Below are positions 7,211 through 7,822 of a DNA stretch of 7,822 nucleotides, in pieces; within the stretch, counting starts at the first letter, position 1, and the number at the start of each line of letters is the position of its first letter. The notes beneath the pieces are model-generated. The model made no database searches, was not told where the DNA came from, and saw nothing but the letters and a program-made list of their open reading frames with translations. The stretch comes from Syntrophaceae bacterium UBA6255 (lineage in GTDB: Bacteria > Desulfobacterota > Syntrophia > Syntrophales > Smithellaceae): positions 1 through 7,822 of the forward strand of contig DJVN01000101.1 of NCBI GenBank assembly GCA_002441205.1, given 5' to 3'. A program made the position numbers and the translations under genes.

Positions 7211-7261
7211 AGAGAACTCCGAGAACCCCCCCCTATATATAGGGGGTTCTCGAAGTTCTCT
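7211..7261 (+). repeat. Inverted repeat 2: 51-base near-palindrome centred on TATATATA
   Basis: AGAGAACTCCGAGAA (7211-7225) pairs with TTCTCGAAGTTCTCT (7247-7261) with one mismatch. Inside, eight C (7226-7233) and five G (7242-7246) flank TATATATA (7234-7241), so three C would bulge out. Its 14-base core GAACTCCGAGAACC (7214-7227) is the exact reverse complement of 7130-7143. No T-run follows, so it is not a standard intrinsic terminator. It could be an extruded or protein-bound origin hairpin, a palindromic operator, or an mRNA structure. Confidence 0.8.
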
Positions 7262-7277
7262 GACCAGGAAGGAAAAA

Positions 7278-7331
7278 ATGGTGAATATCCGGAAAAAAGG
7301 AAAAAAGGAAGGAGAAAACGATCATGGATGA
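7278..7331 (+). CDS. Possible 17-residue leader peptide
   Basis: ATG 7278 is preceded by AGGAAGG (7266-7272) at 5 bases and reads 17 codons, mostly Lys, Gly and Glu, to TGA 7329-7331. It overlaps the start of the next gene at 7324 by 8 bases. It could be a short leader that couples translation of the repeat protein. It may equally be a chance reading of purine-rich DNA, as there is no other support. Confidence 0.18.
   Translation: MVNIRKKGKKEGENDHG
7307..7314 (+). promoter_or_regulatory. Shine-Dalgarno of the repeat/coiled-coil gene
   Basis: GGAAGGAG lies 9 bases before ATG 7324 and fixes that start. It is the last of several GGA/AGG clusters in a purine-rich tract (7267-7314). Confidence 0.7.
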
Positions 7332-7809
7332 AAAAGTATTAGCCAGGAGAGAAAAAGATAAAAAGCGTTACAGAGAAAATCCAGAAAAGAAAAAAACAAT
7401 GTCAGCTAAGTGGAAAAAAGAAAACCCGCAAAAGGTCAAAGAAACATGCGCTAAATATTATCAAAAAAATAAAGAAAAAATCCTGTCTGATTGTGCTGAA
7501 TACTACAGAGCTAATTCTGATAAAGTTAAGGCGCGAATCTACAGCGCGCGGAGGAAAAATGGCCGCACCAGATCGTTAGAAATGCTCAAGGCTAGGAGGC
7601 TGATGATGACGATTGAAGAAAAAGAATTGTTGAAGCGTAGAATACACTTGAAAAAACAACTAATTGAATTAACACAAAAGGGAATTAAAAAATTGGAAGA
7701 AGTTCTTGAAGACCAGGAAAGGATGAACAATGACCGCCCCGAAGAACGCAGCGATTCTGCTTCTGTCCGAAGCGCTAAACAAGTGAGGGGATCACTGCCG
7801 CCAGGTTGA
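7324..7809 (+). CDS. Lysine-rich 15-residue-repeat and coiled-coil protein of unknown function
   Basis: I do not recognise a named family for this 161-residue basic protein. Residues 17-76 are four 15-residue repeats (units beginning RENPEK, KENPQK, QKNKEK and RANSDK), the same design as the arm of the HNH gene at 19-753. Here there is no C-x2-C zinc knuckle before them and no HNH domain after them. Residues about 96-134 form a charged helix with hydrophobic heptads (KELLKRRIHLKKQLIEL...KKLEEVLEDQERM), likely a coiled coil. The last 28 residues (MNNDRPEE...GSLPPG) change character: they are rich in Ser, Arg and Pro and lie in more GC-rich DNA. Another reading frame opens there at 7730, so the true C-terminus is uncertain. 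It may be a remnant or partner of an HNH protein, or a DNA-binding accessory factor. Confidence 0.65.
   Translation: MDEKVLARREKDKKRYRENPEKKKTMSAKWKKENPQKVKETCAKYYQKNKEKILSDCAEYYRANSDKVKARIYSARRKNGRTRSLEMLKARRLMMTIEEKELLKRRIHLKKQLIELTQKGIKKLEEVLEDQERMNNDRPEERSDSASVRSAKQVRGSLPPG
7372..7551 (+). repeat. Four 15-residue coding repeats, diverged
   Basis: Units start at 7372, 7417, 7462 and 7507, again with a 45-base period. The pattern is x-x-N-x-x-K followed by basic and tyrosine-rich positions (KYY, EYY). The nucleotide sequence has drifted more than in the arm at 172-396, so similarity is mainly at protein level. The shared period links the two flanking genes. Confidence 0.8.
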
Positions 7810-7822
7810 GGCGGCGCTGATC
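7730..7822 (+). other. Possible start of a further gene, interrupted by TGA
   Basis: ATG 7730 has AGGAAAGG (7715-7722) 7 bases upstream. It reads 18 codons, with an aliphatic helix AAILLLSEALNK, to TGA 7784-7786. In the same frame sense codons continue (GDHCRQVEAALI) to the window end. The composition looks more like a folded protein than the overlapping tail of the repeat gene. Either this is a short chance frame, a gene broken by one substitution, or a base-call error. The window end prevents a decision. Confidence 0.25.

Larger units (their letters stand above)
7100..7323. other. Repeat-dense intergenic segment, candidate origin or control region
   Basis: This 224-base stretch is the only sizeable non-coding gap in the window. 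The pentamer GAACC or its complement GGTTC occurs at 7111, 7130, 7151, 7160, 7202, 7223 and 7245. Four 14-base copies related to GGTTCTCGGAGTTC lie in +, -, -, + order, forming two inverted pairs. The second pair surrounds a C-run, TATATATA and a G-run. The last 60 bases are purine-rich (GGAAAAAAGG repeated), leading into the next gene's SD. The position right behind the primase-helicase and the iteron-like design fit a phage replication origin, but repressor operators or an RNA structure are equally possible. No consensus sigma-70 promoter stands out. Confidence 0.5.

Noticed and set aside
7784..7786. Alternative genetic code with TGA read as an amino acid
   Set aside because: TGA ends the helicase gene (3856-3858) and nuclease gene (5097-5099) exactly at overlaps with the next starts, and Trp is written TGG throughout.
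7797..7815. GCCGCC/GGCGGC hairpin with 7-base loop as a terminator after the repeat gene
   Set aside because: Only six pairs, it spans the stop codon, no T-run is visible before the window end, and it may simply be coding sequence of a downstream frame.

Overview
The window looks like part of the early (replication and recombination) region of a tailed bacteriophage or prophage. All credible genes lie on the + strand, most abut or overlap by a few bases, and most have clear Shine-Dalgarno sequences. The set of products is phage-like: a Sak4-type RecA-like ATPase, an SSB-like partner, a DEAH helicase, a Cas4-like exonuclease and a TOPRIM/RepA-type primase-helicase, with HNH homing-type nuclease material at the edges. 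No tRNA, rRNA, structural, lysis or integrase gene is visible. The host cannot be named. The SD-rich starts and mixed base composition fit an environmental bacterium, and TGA, TAA and TAG all act as normal stops.

Layout. Bases 19-753 encode a free-standing HNH endonuclease with a zinc knuckle, a striking tandem 15-residue repeat arm and a C-terminal catalytic domain. After 53 bases, a tight run from 807 to 7099 holds six genes: Sak4-like ATPase (807-1610), DFND-motif SSB-like protein (1612-2196), DEAH helicase with zinc ribbon (2200-3858), a small unknown protein (3848-4165), a fused HNH plus Cas4-like Fe-S nuclease (4119-5099), and a TOPRIM plus RepA-type primase-helicase (5096-7099). A 224-base non-coding segment (7100-7323) follows. 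It is packed with inverted copies of a 14-base element related to GGTTCTCGGAGTTC, including a 51-base near-palindrome centred on TATATATA. Then comes a lysine-rich repeat/coiled-coil protein (7324-7809) built on the same 15-residue repeat as the first gene but without zinc knuckle or nuclease domain. The window ends in a possible interrupted reading frame.

How they may work together (inference): the helicase and primase-helicase open and prime DNA, the Cas4-like exonuclease makes single strands, and the Sak4-like ATPase with its SSB-like neighbour anneals or exchanges them. No DNA polymerase is present, so the host enzyme or one outside the window would be used. The inverted-repeat segment just after the primase-helicase is a candidate origin or regulatory region. 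The points most worth a second look are the two-nuclease fusion with a strong internal SD and in-frame TTG, the DFNDAxPQ N-terminal motif shared by the SSB-like protein and the primase-helicase, the inverted-repeat cluster, and the repeat family shared by the two flanking genes.
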